In this document: positions 28,714 through 38,695 of the stretch, piece after piece
How the letters are laid out: every line of letters starts with the position of its first letter
Position numbering within the stretch: the stretch's first letter is position 1
Source of the DNA: Reclinomonas americana ATCC 50394
Lineage: Eukaryota; Jakobida; Jakobea; Jakobida
Assembly (NCBI GenBank): GCA_048213135.1
Contig: PS015545.1
Location: forward strand, 41,465-80,159
Reading direction: 5' to 3'
DNA: 38,695 bases
Made by a program: the position numbers and the translations under genes
Notes under the pieces: generated by a model
What the model was told of the DNA's origin: nothing
Seen by the model: only the letters and a program-made list of their open reading frames with translations
Database searches by the model: none

Positions 28714-31164
28714 ATGAAGCGTAGCGCAACCGAGAGCATTGAGGACGGCGACGGCAGCGGTGGCGACAGCGGTGGCGGTGGCGAGAGCCCACCACAAAAG
28801 CGCAGCAAGAACGGCGGTGATGACGCTGGAGTGGCGGCGGCCTCTGCTGCTGCTGCTGCGGCTGCTGCGGCTGCTGCAAGTGGTGCAACGGGCGATGCAA
28901 CTGCGGCCGGTGGCAGTGCAAGTGCGGCGGCACCGGCGGCGGCCAAGCCTGCGGCGACATCGCAGGCATGTTTGGACTTGCACTCTGTCTCTCGCGCACT
29001 CTCAGTCCATGCGAGACCTGTTCGGCGTTTGTGTGTGTGCATAGAGAGAATTGTGTCTTTTTGTGTGTGCATCAAAGTGTGTGTGTGTGTTGTGCGCGTG
29101 TGATGGCGCGCGCGAGAGTGTTTGCCTTGTGTCGTCTGCGGACATGGCGCGCACACTCACTCAATTGCACTCTCTCTCTCTCTCTCTCCCACTCTCTGCA
29201 TGTTTGAGAGATAGAGTGATACTGCATGATTGCACTTGTCTCACACACGCTGTTTTGTTGTTTGTTGTTGACTGCGCGCAGACGTTCACTGCCAAGGACT
29301 ACTCGTCGTCGGCTGACATGCTGCTGAAGAACGGAAGGTGAGAGTGTCTGTGACATGCATTGTCGACTTTTTGGTCATATGTGACTGACTGATGGTGATG
29401 TGTTATTTGCATTTAGGGTCGATGATGCACTCAAGTATGCCGAGGTGGCTGTGCGAATGGACAAGGATATGGCTGACGTTGCGTGTTCTGTGTGTGTGAG
29501 AGAGAGAGAGAAAGAGAGACGACGTGCCTCTTGTTTCTCTGCATCCGTGTTTTGAGAGTGCGCCTTACAATGCGTGCGTGTAGGGCTGGCGCGCTCGCGG
29601 TGACGTGCTGATGAAGCTCGGGCAGCTGAGCGAGGCCGAAAAGTCGTACAGGGTCGGCTTGGCTCTCGAGCCTGGCAAGTTTCGTGGCATATTGACTCTT
29701 CCGTATGTTGGTTCGCTCGTTGCTCACTTGCCTGTCGTGCAGTGCGCACATGCAGGCGCAACTGCAGCAGATTGCTGCGGCTGAGCAAATCCGCGCTCCG
29801 ACGGCGGCTCCTTGTTGCGTTGTGTCGCTTTGTTTTTCCCCCGCCTCTTTTGTGGTCGTTCTCACTCCATGTCTCTTGATATGCGCAGACACGGTGGAGG
29901 ATGGCAAGTGCAGCTACGATGCTGGCTACGTGGAGCAGAATGTGTATGTGTGCCTGACCTGCAACGAGTTGTACGGACACGTGAGTTTTTCTGAATCCGC
30001 CTCGGTCCCTTGGTGTTTTGTGGGCTCACTGGTTGTGCACAGACGGCGGGAATCTGTGAAGAGTGCTCGACACAGTGCCACGAGGATGCCGGTCACGAGG
30101 TGGAGAATATCGGCATGCGCCGCAATTTCCGCTGCGACTGCGGCAACAGCAAATTCAAGAAGGGCAGCAAGCGGTGCGAATGCCAGCTCTACCCTTCGGA
30201 AAAGGATCACGCAAATCCGCTCAACGAATACGGTGTGCACCCTCACTCCCTTTCATTATTCGTTTTTGCCTCTCGCTGACCCTGTCGCCCCTCTCGATAG
30301 GCCCGTCATTCTCTGGTCGCTACTGCTTCTGCAATCGCGAAGACTCTGGCGACGAGGGCTACGTGCAGTGCACGCGCTGCCAAGAGTGGTTCCACTACGC
30401 TTGCTTGGGAATCGCTGGCGTGGTGCGTGTGTGTTTTTCCGATTTGCTTTTCTTCTCAGTGATCCTAACTCTGCGTGCCGGAACACAGGAACACTCGACG
30501 ATTGAATCCTCCGCCAATGCCTACCCGTTCCTGTGCCTCAACTGCATGAATACGTTTGCACCGTTTTTGCAACCGTACCCGCATCAGCGGTTCACCGAGG
30601 CCATCCAGCGCAACACGCTCACAATGAATGGTGAGGCGTGTGCCCGCTTCGCTCTCTCGCGCCACTATTAATTGATTTCCTCCCTTGGCGCGCAGGCGAC
30701 ATTGTGCACTGGACGACGCAACACGGCAGCTTTGTGCACCCGCTGCTGACCGATCGACTCGGCCCAAGGGAGCGCGACGAATTGCTGCGCACGATGCCGT
30801 TCTGGGAGACCCTGGAGGAGGTGCAGAATGCGCGCAAGCGTTTGCTGGTGGTGCGCGATCTAGGTGGCCAAGTGGACGCCCAAGTCGAGCATGTCAAGCA
30901 AATGAGGCAGGAGATGGCGCAGGTCACTGACGGTGACCGTCTGTCGTTCTTGTCGGTGGAGCTGCAAAAGAAGATGCAAGAGGCGGTGAACACGCATGCC
31001 AGGTTGCTCGCGGTGCAAGCCGGTCGCCGTCAAGTGTCGGAGCAGGTGCGTGTATCTTGTTTTTCCTCCCACGCTCCCCCTTTGTGAGTCGCTGACACAT
31101 GGTGGTGATGCAGGACGTGCAAAAGGCCGCCGAGGAAATCCACAAGCGGGCAGAACGCAAGTGA
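28714..31164 (+). CDS. UBR7: UBR7-like protein (UBR box + PHD finger) with N-terminal TPR region
   Basis: Putative N-recognin-type E3 acting on histones (human UBR7 binds H3 and ubiquitinates H2B). Exons: 28714-28965, 29282-29337, 29417-29477, 29584-29678, 29743-29813, 29889-29980, 30043-30232, 30301-30422, 30489-30630, 30696-31045 and 31114-31164, giving 493 residues. A low-complexity Ser/Gly/Ala start carries a basic KRSK motif. About residues 85-155 form two TPR units (ADMLLKNGRVDDALKYAEVA; GWRARGDVLMKLGQLSEAEK). The UBR box follows (CSYDAGYVEQNVYVCLTC; GICEECSTQCHE; RRNFRCDCGNSKFK), then a PHD finger (YCFCNREDSGDEG; YVQCTRCQEWFHYACLG; FLCLNCM) and the UBR7 C-terminal helical part ending QDVQKAAEEIHKRAERK. 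Human UBR7 has no TPR. The join runs through phase-consistent exons, so it is modelled as one gene. The donor of exon 1 is uncertain (possible GC-AG intron after 28965). Confidence 0.85.
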
Positions 31165-31182
31165 TTTGCTTCCTCTGCCATC

Positions 31183-31213
<31 letters not shown>

Positions 31214-31519
31214 TTGTTGATGCTCCTGTGCCTCGTTCAGCTCTCGTGTAGTTTCACGTTGCATATGTTTGTGTCTGTGTGTCCGTCTGTCTCTGTCTGT
31301 GTGTGCATTTGCGGCGAGTGTGCCGGGCGAGCGTGCATCAATCTTCTCTTCGCCACGCCTGCTCCGGCGCCTCGTCGACTTTACTCTTCCCACTATTTTC
31401 CTTTGCTGTTCTCGATCCCCTCCGTTTGCATCGCCAACAAATGTATCACGTGAGAGAATCCGGGAATCTTGATCGATCGACGCACAACCACAGTTCACTG
31501 CAGCGCGAGGCAAAGCACA
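31165..31519. other. intergenic between the UBR7-like gene and TDO
   Basis: 355 bp with the triplet repeat at its left end, then GT/CT-rich DNA. It should contain the 3' UTR of the left gene and the promoter of the right one. No other feature seen. Confidence 0.5.
31182..31219. repeat. (GCT)n/(GTT)n microsatellite
   Basis: About 38 bp of GCT then GTT triplets, directly 3' of the UBR7-like stop, hence in its 3' UTR. Confidence 0.85.
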
Positions 31520-33396
31520 ATGGTTCTCTTTTGCTGCATCTCACGCATCCTCGCGCGCTCTGTACGCTCACTCACTCTCTTTCTCTCTCTGTGTGTCTGT
31601 GTGTGTGTGCGTGACATGCCCGAGCACAGTCGGACCCCGCTTCCTCTTCCTCCTCTTCCTCCTCAACTCCGGCCCCGCACCGCGAGCTGACCTACCGCTC
31701 GTACTTGAGCATCGACACGCTGCTGTCGATGCAGAACGGAGGCAGCAATGGGCATCTGCATTTCCACGAAGAGCATCTGTTCATGGTCGTGCACCAAGTT
31801 GCGAATCTCACTCTCTTCTCAGTGTGTCTTGTGTGTCTCTCACAGGGGGTATGAAATAGGCATTTGAGCTGTGGTTCAAGCAAGTGATTTTCGATTTGCG
31901 ACCTGTGCTGGATGCGGTGCATGAGGCGGTGTCGGCCTCGCCGCCGACTCTGATCAGCACCTCGCAGGCGAATGACTGTGCGGCCAAGCTGGAGCGCGTG
32001 AATATGGTCCTGCGCTTCACGATGGGGTCAGTAGGGGAGAAGGAGGGACAGAAAAAGGGTGGAAGACAAGTATCACTCCTTCCCTTGTCTTTCGCTCTCT
32101 CTCTCGCACACACACGCTGGAGTCAGTAGGAGGAGGGAGACAGCGGAGAGTGACAAGGGAGGGGAGGAGGCAGGGAGCCAAATATCCTTCTTTCTTCCGG
32201 AATTCCCTTCCTTCTTGACACAAGCAGGAGGGCGAGAGGAGTGTATCCTTCCATCTTTCGCTTCCCCTGATCTGATCTGACTTGCGCGGCAGACAATTCG
32301 ACCTGCTGGAGACCATGCATCCGTGCGAGTTCCACGAGTTCCGCGACTTTATCGGGCCGGCGTCGGGCTTCCAGAGCGAGCAGATGCGTGTCATTGAGAT
32401 CATGATGGGCCTCAGCGACTCGGAGCGCTTCATGTCGGGCACGTCGCCGTATTTGGAGAGCTTTGAGCCGGATCAGCGGGAGCGGCTGTTGACCTTGCAC
32501 CGCGGGCCCAACCTGCGCCGTGTGATGCAGCAGTTGTTGTCGCAGGTGCCGGTGCCGGCGCGCTTCCGACCGGCGTTTTTGGATGCCAAGCGGCGCAGTT
32601 TGATCGAGCAAAAGGTGTACTGGTTTGGCATCGAGCGCCGTCCAGAGATCGAAAAGGCCGCCAACCTCGGTTCGTTCACATACTTGCGCGCGCGCTCTTG
32701 TCGTACGTTCTCATCTTGCCTCCAGAAATCCGCAAGACTGAGATGATGATGGAGGGCAAGGATCTCGAGTTGGACACGGTGGATCGGTACGCAGACGTGC
32801 CGCGCGTGTGCAGATGGAACGAGGGTCTGCCAGCTGCTGCCGATGCCGGCAAGGATCGCGTCGACAAGCGCGCCGACCAGCACGAGCCGGCACCGGCTCC
32901 AGTCGCCGGCAATGGGTCACCAACGCTCACATCGGCCGCCGCCACTCTGGGCGCAGAACCTCTGGAGTGCCCTCATCACCGCCTGTCGCCGGCCGAGGTT
33001 CCGGCAGACGAGCGCGCGCAGCGGCTGCGAGCGCGTATGGGTGCTCTCTTTGTGCAGTCGTACCGGCACGAGTCGCAATGGGCGCCGTTCGCCAAAATGA
33101 TCGACATGTGTCTGGCCATTGAGGAGGCGACGCTGGTATGGCGCAACCGGCACGTTCGCATGGTGGAGCGGTTCATTGGCCGGCGTGTTGGCACGGGTTT
33201 GTTGTTGTTGTTGTCGTCGGAAAAATACACAGTACACAAGAGTGACATGGCTCACGGTCACGTGCATGCAGGAGGCTCGTCGGGAGTCGACTACCTCGAC
33301 GCCACGACCACGTATCGCGTCTTCCAGGACTTGTGGGCGGTGTGCACCATGCTGATGAAGAACTCGGCGTTGCCGCCGCTGAGCGAGCTTCAGTGA
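31520..33396 (+). CDS. TDO2: tryptophan 2,3-dioxygenase
   Basis: Haem enzyme that opens the tryptophan indole ring to N-formylkynurenine, the first step of the kynurenine pathway. Exons: 31520-31561, 31630-31797, 31860-32026, 32293-32669, 32726-33196 and 33272-33396, giving 449 residues (human 406). Conserved blocks in order: LTYRSYLSIDTLLSMQ, HEEHLFMVVHQ, AFELWFKQVIFDL, QFDLLETM, ASGFQSEQMRVIE with the substrate-binding Arg, WRNRHVRMVE with the proximal haem His, and VGTGGSSGVDYL, the substrate-carboxylate loop. The first exon encodes a Cys/hydrophobic 14-residue lead and exon 2 begins with a Ser-run; both are unlike animal TDO, and the ATG is only the best available one. A Pro/Ala-rich insert sits between PAAADAGKDR and SPAEVPADER. 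The exon-2 donor is GTTGCG. Cytosolic, functional tetramer in known homologues. Confidence 0.95.
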
Positions 33397-33829
33397 GCGA
33401 CCGCTGCGCGTTGCAATGTGTGTTAGACCCGGTTATATACACAACGGTGTGTATTCGCTCAGTGAATCAGGCTTGCCGGGGCTTTTGTTTTGTGGTTTGT
33501 GGTGGGCGGGGAGTGGTGAGAGAATGGAAGGGTGAGGGCGAGGGGTGAGAGAAAAAGAGGGTGCATTTTTAGCTCCTTATGTACAGTCCGTGACAGTAAT
33601 TTGACAAGTCTCGTTTAGAAGTGTTTTGCTGGCATGTTTTGAGGAGGTTAGATGATAGGCGCTGTCCGCACATCAGGGCGCGGCCTTTAGTACCGCAATT
33701 CGACACAGTCAAGTGTGCACTTGACATGCCGAGCATAAAAGCCGGTCTACAGTTGTCGTGTTTTTGTTTATTTTATCAGCCACTTGCGAGAGAGAACACA
33801 CAACGCAACACATAGCACAGTGAGCCGAC
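33397..33829. promoter_or_regulatory. intergenic with TATA-like element upstream of the vWA gene
   Basis: 433 bp. CATAAAAG at about 33734-33741 lies some 95 bp before the vWA-gene ATG and could act as a TATA box. The rest is G-rich on the left and otherwise featureless. Confidence 0.35.
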
Positions 33830-36800
33830 ATGGACGGCCGCGATGCGAATGCCGAGGTTTGTTTGTTTGTCTCTTTTCTTCTCCACTGCATTCTCCTCTT
33901 CTTCTGTCTTGTCTCACCTCTCCTGTCACCCTTTGCAGTGCGGCTTGGCATGCGCGGCAGAGTACGACCAGGTGCCCTTTTTCGCCTCCCCAGTCTTCGA
34001 CCTGGCGATCAGCGTGTCGGCTCCATTGTTTGCGGCCGACGATGAGGAGAGCGTCCAAGTTGAGTCTGGTTGCCTGCGTTTGATGTGTGATGGTGCCGGT
34101 GAGCGCTCACTCCTGTGCATACAGACACGCCCTGGCCTCGACCTTGTGGCCGTCATGGACACCAGCGGATCGATGAGTGGCCAGCCGATCCAGCTGGTGA
34201 TCGACGTGTTGACGTTCATCATTGAGCGGCTGGAGCCCAAGGACCGACTGAGTGTGGTGACCTTTACGACCTCTGCCACGCTAGTGTACGACCTCACGCC
34301 TGTGGGCCACACGGAGAAGCTCGCCATGTTCCGCCATGTGGCAGCCATTCGCGCGGGTGGCGGCACCAACGTCGGTGCCGGCCTCCTCAAGGCCTTTGAT
34401 GTGCTGGAGAAACGCTCGCGAGTCAACGACGTGGGCTGCATCTTGCTGCTGACCGACGGCATGACGGCTGGTGAGCTGCGCACGGCTGACCAGTTCAGTG
34501 CGCGGATTGGCCAGCAGATGAAGCTGCTGTCGCAGCCAGTTACCATTCACACCATTGGCGTGTCGGAGTCGCACGACGCACCGCTGCTCATGGGCATTGC
34601 GGGTGCGGGTGCGGGCTCGTACAACTTTGTCGCCGACGCTGTTGGTGAGTGGCGTCGTGTTTTTTCCGCTGCTCTCTGTAACTGCTCACCACCACACTGA
34701 ATTCTCTCACAGCCATTCCCGAAGCGTTTGCCAACTGCATCGGCGGCATGGTCAGCGTTGTGGCCACGCGACTGGAGCTCACGATCGAGGTATGCTGTGC
34801 TATTCTTCTTGACACCTCTTATGCACGCCTCTCACTCCCTCTCTCCGATGCAGTGCGCTGCCGGTGTGACCATCACCTCCGTATCCACCGAACTGCGGCA
34901 GACTATCAGCGACGACCGCACGGTTGCCACTGTCAGTGTCGGCACGCTCTCAGCCGGCGAATCACGTGACCTCCCCGTCCGTGTGCAACTGCCTCGGTGC
35001 GAGGTGCCCACTGGTGAGCACAGTCGCTCTCCCATCGCCTTTTCTCCCTACCTCTCCCTCACACCCCCGCTTCCGTTGCAGACGCCTTTAATGTCGTTCG
35101 CGTGCATCTGCGTGGCGCGAACATGGTCGAGCGACGTGACGAAGTGCAAGTTCGCGTGTGCACCATCCGACGACCGGAGAACGTGCCAGCCATTCGCGCC
35201 ATCAACCTCGCCGTGGATCGCCAGCGCAACCGTGTCATTGCCAGCGAGGCGCTTCAAAAGGTGCCGTGCAGAGTGCCGTTCTTTTTTCCCTCTCCTGTTT
35301 GTGTTCATGGTGCTGACATTTCGAGTGCGCATGCGCTCCGCAGGCCGTATCGCTGTCGCAGTCGAATCGAGCTCGCATGGCGCGCGAGAGCCTCCGAAGC
35401 GCCATGGAGCGTATCCGTATCTCCGCCTCGGGTGACGAGACGTACTGCCGCGGCCTGCTGCAGGACCTTGCGCTGGCCGTGGACACTGTCAACGAGGCCG
35501 AGGAGCAGAACCAGAAATCGCTGTCGGCGGCCGGCGCTGGCCTGCTGATGGCGATTGCCATGTCACACCGATCGCAACGCGCCAGTGCGGCCAGTGGCGG
35601 TGCAGAGAAGCCCAAGTCGCGCTACGCCACCGCCTGCATGAAGGAGACACTCGAGGCGTACCAGGCCAGTCGTAAGGGCACCTCTTCTGCGTCCAGTGCG
35701 GCGGTGGAGGTCGAGGCCGAGGAGCTGCACCCGTGGACATGCGAACTGCACTTGGATCCGGCAGCCGTGGCCATGGATGCTGATGGTTTGTGTGGGTGAT
35801 TGTGTGTGTGTGTACGTGTGCTCTGTGGTCTCATCATGGTGCTTGCTGAATCACAGCTCCCACGGAAGTGGAACTGGCACTGCGGCAGCGATCGTTGTCA
35901 CCCGAGTGGTCGTGCTTCATCTCGCTGGCCAACTGGCAGGAGGACCTGATTGGCATTGGCCTTGCTGTCGAGCGACGGAAGAAGTTTGAGCGCCACCGCG
36001 GTCTTCTTCCCGACATGATTATCACCAACGACTACATCAGCGCCGCCGCCTTCAACCAGGGTGCTCGCACGCTGGTGGCTGGCGTTGCGGATCGTGAAGT
36101 CGACGAGGTTTGTTGCTGTCTCTATCTGTGTGCATTTTTCTTTTTTCCTTACCACTGCTTGCGTGCAGTCATTTGCCGTGTTGCCGGGATCGATTCCTGG
36201 AGACCGCATCAACGCCGGCCTGCTGCTGTACATTCACCCTGAACGTGAGTCCCTTTTGCTCTTCTCCCTCCTCCTTCTCCTTCTCCTTTTCCCTCAATAT
36301 CCATCCCTCTGCAGACTGGCGTGTGGCGCGCACGGTTGTGCCCAGCTGCATCTCGGTCATCGCCACCGGCCGAAACGACAAGTTCTCCCCCACCATGGTG
36401 TGTTTGTACAGTGCCTTTGCCCCTTTCCCCTCCTCGAGTGCTCACATTGATTCTCTGCGTGTGCGTGCAGGCGTTGGACGTGTGCTGCCATTTGCTGGCG
36501 CAGTCGATTGTGCGCTTCATCACCAAGAAGACGCACGTGTCGGATCGTGCCCTGCAACAGTTTGCCCACATTCACCGCGTGGGCCTCGCTCTTGCCGACG
36601 AGTATCCCAGCATTCGCAGCGGCGCAGAGCACCGGCTGCGGACGTTTATTGACAAGCCAGAGACCCGCGGGCGAGCCGGGACCCCTTCACTGGGTGATCT
36701 CGTGCAGTGCCTGCTGTTTACCGACGCAGTCTCGTGGAGTGGTGAGTGGTGGTGGTGGTGATGTGTGTGTTGATACGATGCAGTTTGTGCTGTGTCTCAC

Positions 36801-37999
36801 TTGCTGTCTGTGCAGATCTCGTCGCCCCGCTGCTGGTGCAATCTGCTGTGCGGCAGGCGCGGTACGACCTTGATGGTTTGCCGTGGCCGTCGTGGATTGT
36901 GGAGAAGCAGCGCTTGTGGGCGGAGAAGAATCCGTCGGCGAGTCCCTGGGCACCCACCTTCCACGACGACTCACACCTCGAGCTGCCGGAGGTGCCGTTG
37001 CCGGCCGATGCCGCCGAGCAGAAGCGACTCTTTGTGCAGTACTGGTACGAGGCCAAGGCCACTTCGGCCTCCTTCATGCGCTTCTTCTTGATCATCATGC
37101 GGTGCATGGCGCGTCCCGACGACCGCACGCTGCACCAAGTCAAGGAGCAATACGACCGCTGCTTTGGCCTGGTGTCGGATGCGACTCTGGCCGAGATCAC
37201 CGAGTGGGCCCGCGTGAAGCCGGATCCGCGCACTATGCAGGAGATGTTTGAGTTCTTTGGATGCCCGGCCACGGTCGACTACCTGTTCGACCTGCTGGTG
37301 GCCGCCTACCGCAAGGAGCGTCTGCGCATGTCCCGCCGTGTCGGCAGCCGTGTTCACCCGTTGGTGGGTGACGCGGCAGAGGCCGCGGCCAAGCGTCGTG
37401 CCGCTCGTCGCCAGCGTCGTCGTTGCGCATTCCGCAACTTTTTCGAGGACGACGCCGACGCGATGCCGCGGTCGATGCTGGTGCAGTGCTGGCGCGACGT
37501 CATGGACTCGGACACCGACAGCGACGATGATGACGACGACGACGTGGAGGAGATGGTCGACGCGGTGCGCGCGGAAGAAGAGGAGGCGGCGGCGATCGTG
37601 GCACCGGTGGTGGTGGTGGCGGCAGAGCGCACCATCATGTTCGGCAACCGCGTGTTCGTGCCGGCTGCCCGCTACCTGCCACACGGCTCGCTGCCACTGG
37701 ACGCTCGCTCGCTTCGCAAGCATCGTAACGAACCACCACCATCGCGCCCATACGTGCCGGTGCCTCGCGATCTCGACCTCGCAGAGACCGACACGCCCAT
37801 GGCCGATACTACTACTACACCTGCCACTGCCACTGCCAGTGCTGCTGCTGCTGCCGCCGGCGACAGCGACAGCGAGGCCGGTGGCATGGAGGAGAAGACC
37901 GCAGACGCTGTGCGCACAAACGCCCGGCGTCGTCGCCGACACCGTCGCCGTCCGTCGACAACGACGACGACGACGATGACGGAGACAGCAAAGACGTAG
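33830..37999 (+). CDS. large von Willebrand factor A-domain protein
   Basis: Exons: 33830-33856, 33939-34644, 34713-34789, 34854-35013, 35082-35260, 35344-35785, 35857-36107, 36169-36244, 36315-36397, 36471-36741 and 36816-37999, giving 1151 residues; every phase closes. A vWA domain spans about residues 75-260 with a complete metal-ion-dependent adhesion site: DTSGSMS at about 83-89, the Thr of GGGTNVGAGL and the Asp of LLLTDGMT. After it, residues to about 400 resemble the beta-rich extension found behind vWA domains in plant WAV3-like proteins, but no RING finger is present. The next 500 residues (including LLPDMIITNDYISAAAFNQG, RINAGLLLYIHPE, HRVGLALADEYPSIRSGAEH) are not recognised. The C-terminus has a basic RRAARRQRRR run, an Asp/Glu-rich run and Thr/Ala-rich tails, suggesting an intracellular, perhaps nuclear protein. 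No signal peptide or membrane segment seen. Confidence 0.85.
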
Positions 38000-38129
38000 G
38001 TTTCAACTCACATTCCCCAACACACATCCACTAATGAATAATAGTAACCACAAGCCCTAGTGCGACTTCCGAAGACGTCCTTCATGCATAGCTTCGTTGT
38101 CCCTTTGTCCATCATCGTTTTCCGTCTCA
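38000..38129. other. intergenic between the vWA gene and TRM61
   Basis: 130 bp. An AATAAT at about 38038 may serve as a polyadenylation-like signal for the left gene. Both genes are on the plus strand. Confidence 0.35.
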
Positions 38130-38445
38130 ATGAGTGCTGCGGCGAGTGCCAGTGACTCCTCAGAGGAGCGCGACCACGATGTGCGACCGATGTTTGGAGA
38201 CGGGCGGCGAGTGGTGCAAGCTGGCGATCGGGTGATTGTGTATGAGCGCATGGACCAGATGAGTGGGGTGATTGTCGACCCGAAGGGCGGCCACTTCCAG
38301 TCCAAGTACGGCGCCTATCCGCACTCGGAGTGGGTCGGCGTGCCGTATGGAACGCAGGTGGGTGGTGTGAGAGAGGAGAGAGGGAGAGGGAGAGGAGAGA
38401 GAGAGAGAGGGAGAGGGAGAGGGAGAGGGAGAGGGAGGAGCGAAG

Positions 38446-38492
<47 letters not shown>

Positions 38493-38571
38493 GAGAGCGA
38501 GAGGGGCACACGCACACACACGCACGCATCGTGGCTGTGATAAATGTCAGTGACTGCATCCTGCATCTCAA

Positions 38572-38609
<38 letters not shown>

Positions 38610-38695
38610 GTCCTCTCTCTCTAACGTCTCGTAACTCGCTACGTCGTACTCTCGTCTACGTCGTACGTCTCGTCGTTACGTCCTACCGTACGTAC
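38130..38695 (+). CDS. TRMT61A: tRNA (adenine-58-N1)-methyltransferase catalytic subunit, first exon (partial)
   Basis: The only coding exon in the window is 38130-38357 (76 codons), ending in phase 0 at GTGGGT; the rest is intron and then the window ends. After an acidic Ser/Ala/Glu start comes VQAGDRVIVYERMDQMSGVI, then FQSKYGAYPHSEWVGVPYG. This matches the N-terminal beta domain of the TRM61/Gcd14 family (GDTVILY, then F-x-x-RYGAFPH-x-x-x-IGKPYGSK). The family methylates A58 in the T-loop of tRNA in complex with TRM6. The SAM-binding Rossmann domain would follow outside the window. Confidence 0.8.
38369..38505. repeat. compound microsatellite in TRM61 intron 1
   Basis: Purine-rich GAGAGG-type repeats, then (GT)n at about 38444-38470, then (AG)n to about 38492 and a short degenerate purine tail. 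Confidence 0.9.
38572..38606. repeat. (TC)n microsatellite
   Basis: About 35 bp of TC dinucleotides just before the low-quality scaffold end. Confidence 0.9.
38614..38695. other. probable sequencing noise at the scaffold end
   Basis: In the last 75 bases the dinucleotides AG, AT, CA, GA, GG and TG do not occur and GC occurs once; almost every step follows the cyclic order T-A-C-G with at most one base skipped. That is the flow order of 454 pyrosequencing, so this end looks like the noisy tail of a read beyond a TC microsatellite rather than genomic DNA. Confidence 0.65.

Noticed and set aside
29679-29742. GC-AG intron after exon 4 of the UBR7-like gene (GCAAGT at about 29675)
   Set aside because: Only the GT four bases downstream gives the correct phase and restores the TPR sequence LALEPGNAHM.
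33171-33182. Loss of the haem-ligand histidine in TDO (VER where human has VHR)
   Set aside because: The ligand is the earlier His in the WR-x-x-H segment, which is present; bacterial TDO also has VER at the later position.

Overview
The window is nuclear DNA of an intron-rich, gene-dense eukaryote. Nearly every gene is split by short GT-AG introns, mostly about 55-110 bp, and intergenic gaps are often under 200 bp. The gene set (collagen-like protein, archaemetzincin, MMS22L, tryptophan 2,3-dioxygenase, xylulokinase, homeodomain protein) would suit a unicellular relative of animals or another protist. The sequence alone does not fix the taxon. Two N gaps, a small contig placed backwards, a one-base deletion in a C-run and a noisy right end show this is a draft scaffold, probably containing 454-type reads.

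Layout. 1-11450 (+): 3' part of a collagen-like gene, with 74 visible mini-exons of Gly-X-Y repeats, nearly all multiples of 9 bp, followed by a Cys-rich C-terminal module in three copies. 11630-12354 (+): small UBTD-type protein with an MGGC lipidation-type N-terminus. 12404-14657 (-): xylulokinase. 15125-15819 (-): short unrecognised gene. 17108-19746 (-): homeodomain protein with a PAS-like domain. 19859-20786 (-): unrecognised, probably frameshifted gene. 20849-26833 (-): MMS22L homologue in 25 exons. 26883-about 28517 (-): archaemetzincin. 28714-31164 (+): UBR7-like protein (UBR box plus PHD finger) with an N-terminal TPR region. 31520-33396 (+): tryptophan 2,3-dioxygenase. 33830-37999 (+): large von Willebrand A-domain protein. 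38130 onward (+): first exon of a TRM61-type tRNA m1A58 methyltransferase, cut by the window end.

There is no operon-like pathway. MMS22L (repair of stalled forks) and UBR7 (histone H2B/H3 biology) both belong to chromatin and replication maintenance and flank the archaemetzincin gene. Exon models were built by hand: in each listed gene the reading phase closes across every intron, which is the main support for the models. Where two splice choices remained, the entry says so.

Most unusual content: the 9n-bp collagen exon array with introns always between the X and Y codons; the triplicated C-terminal module; the homeodomain-PAS combination; the TPR-UBR7 combination; and recurring GTTGCG splice donors.
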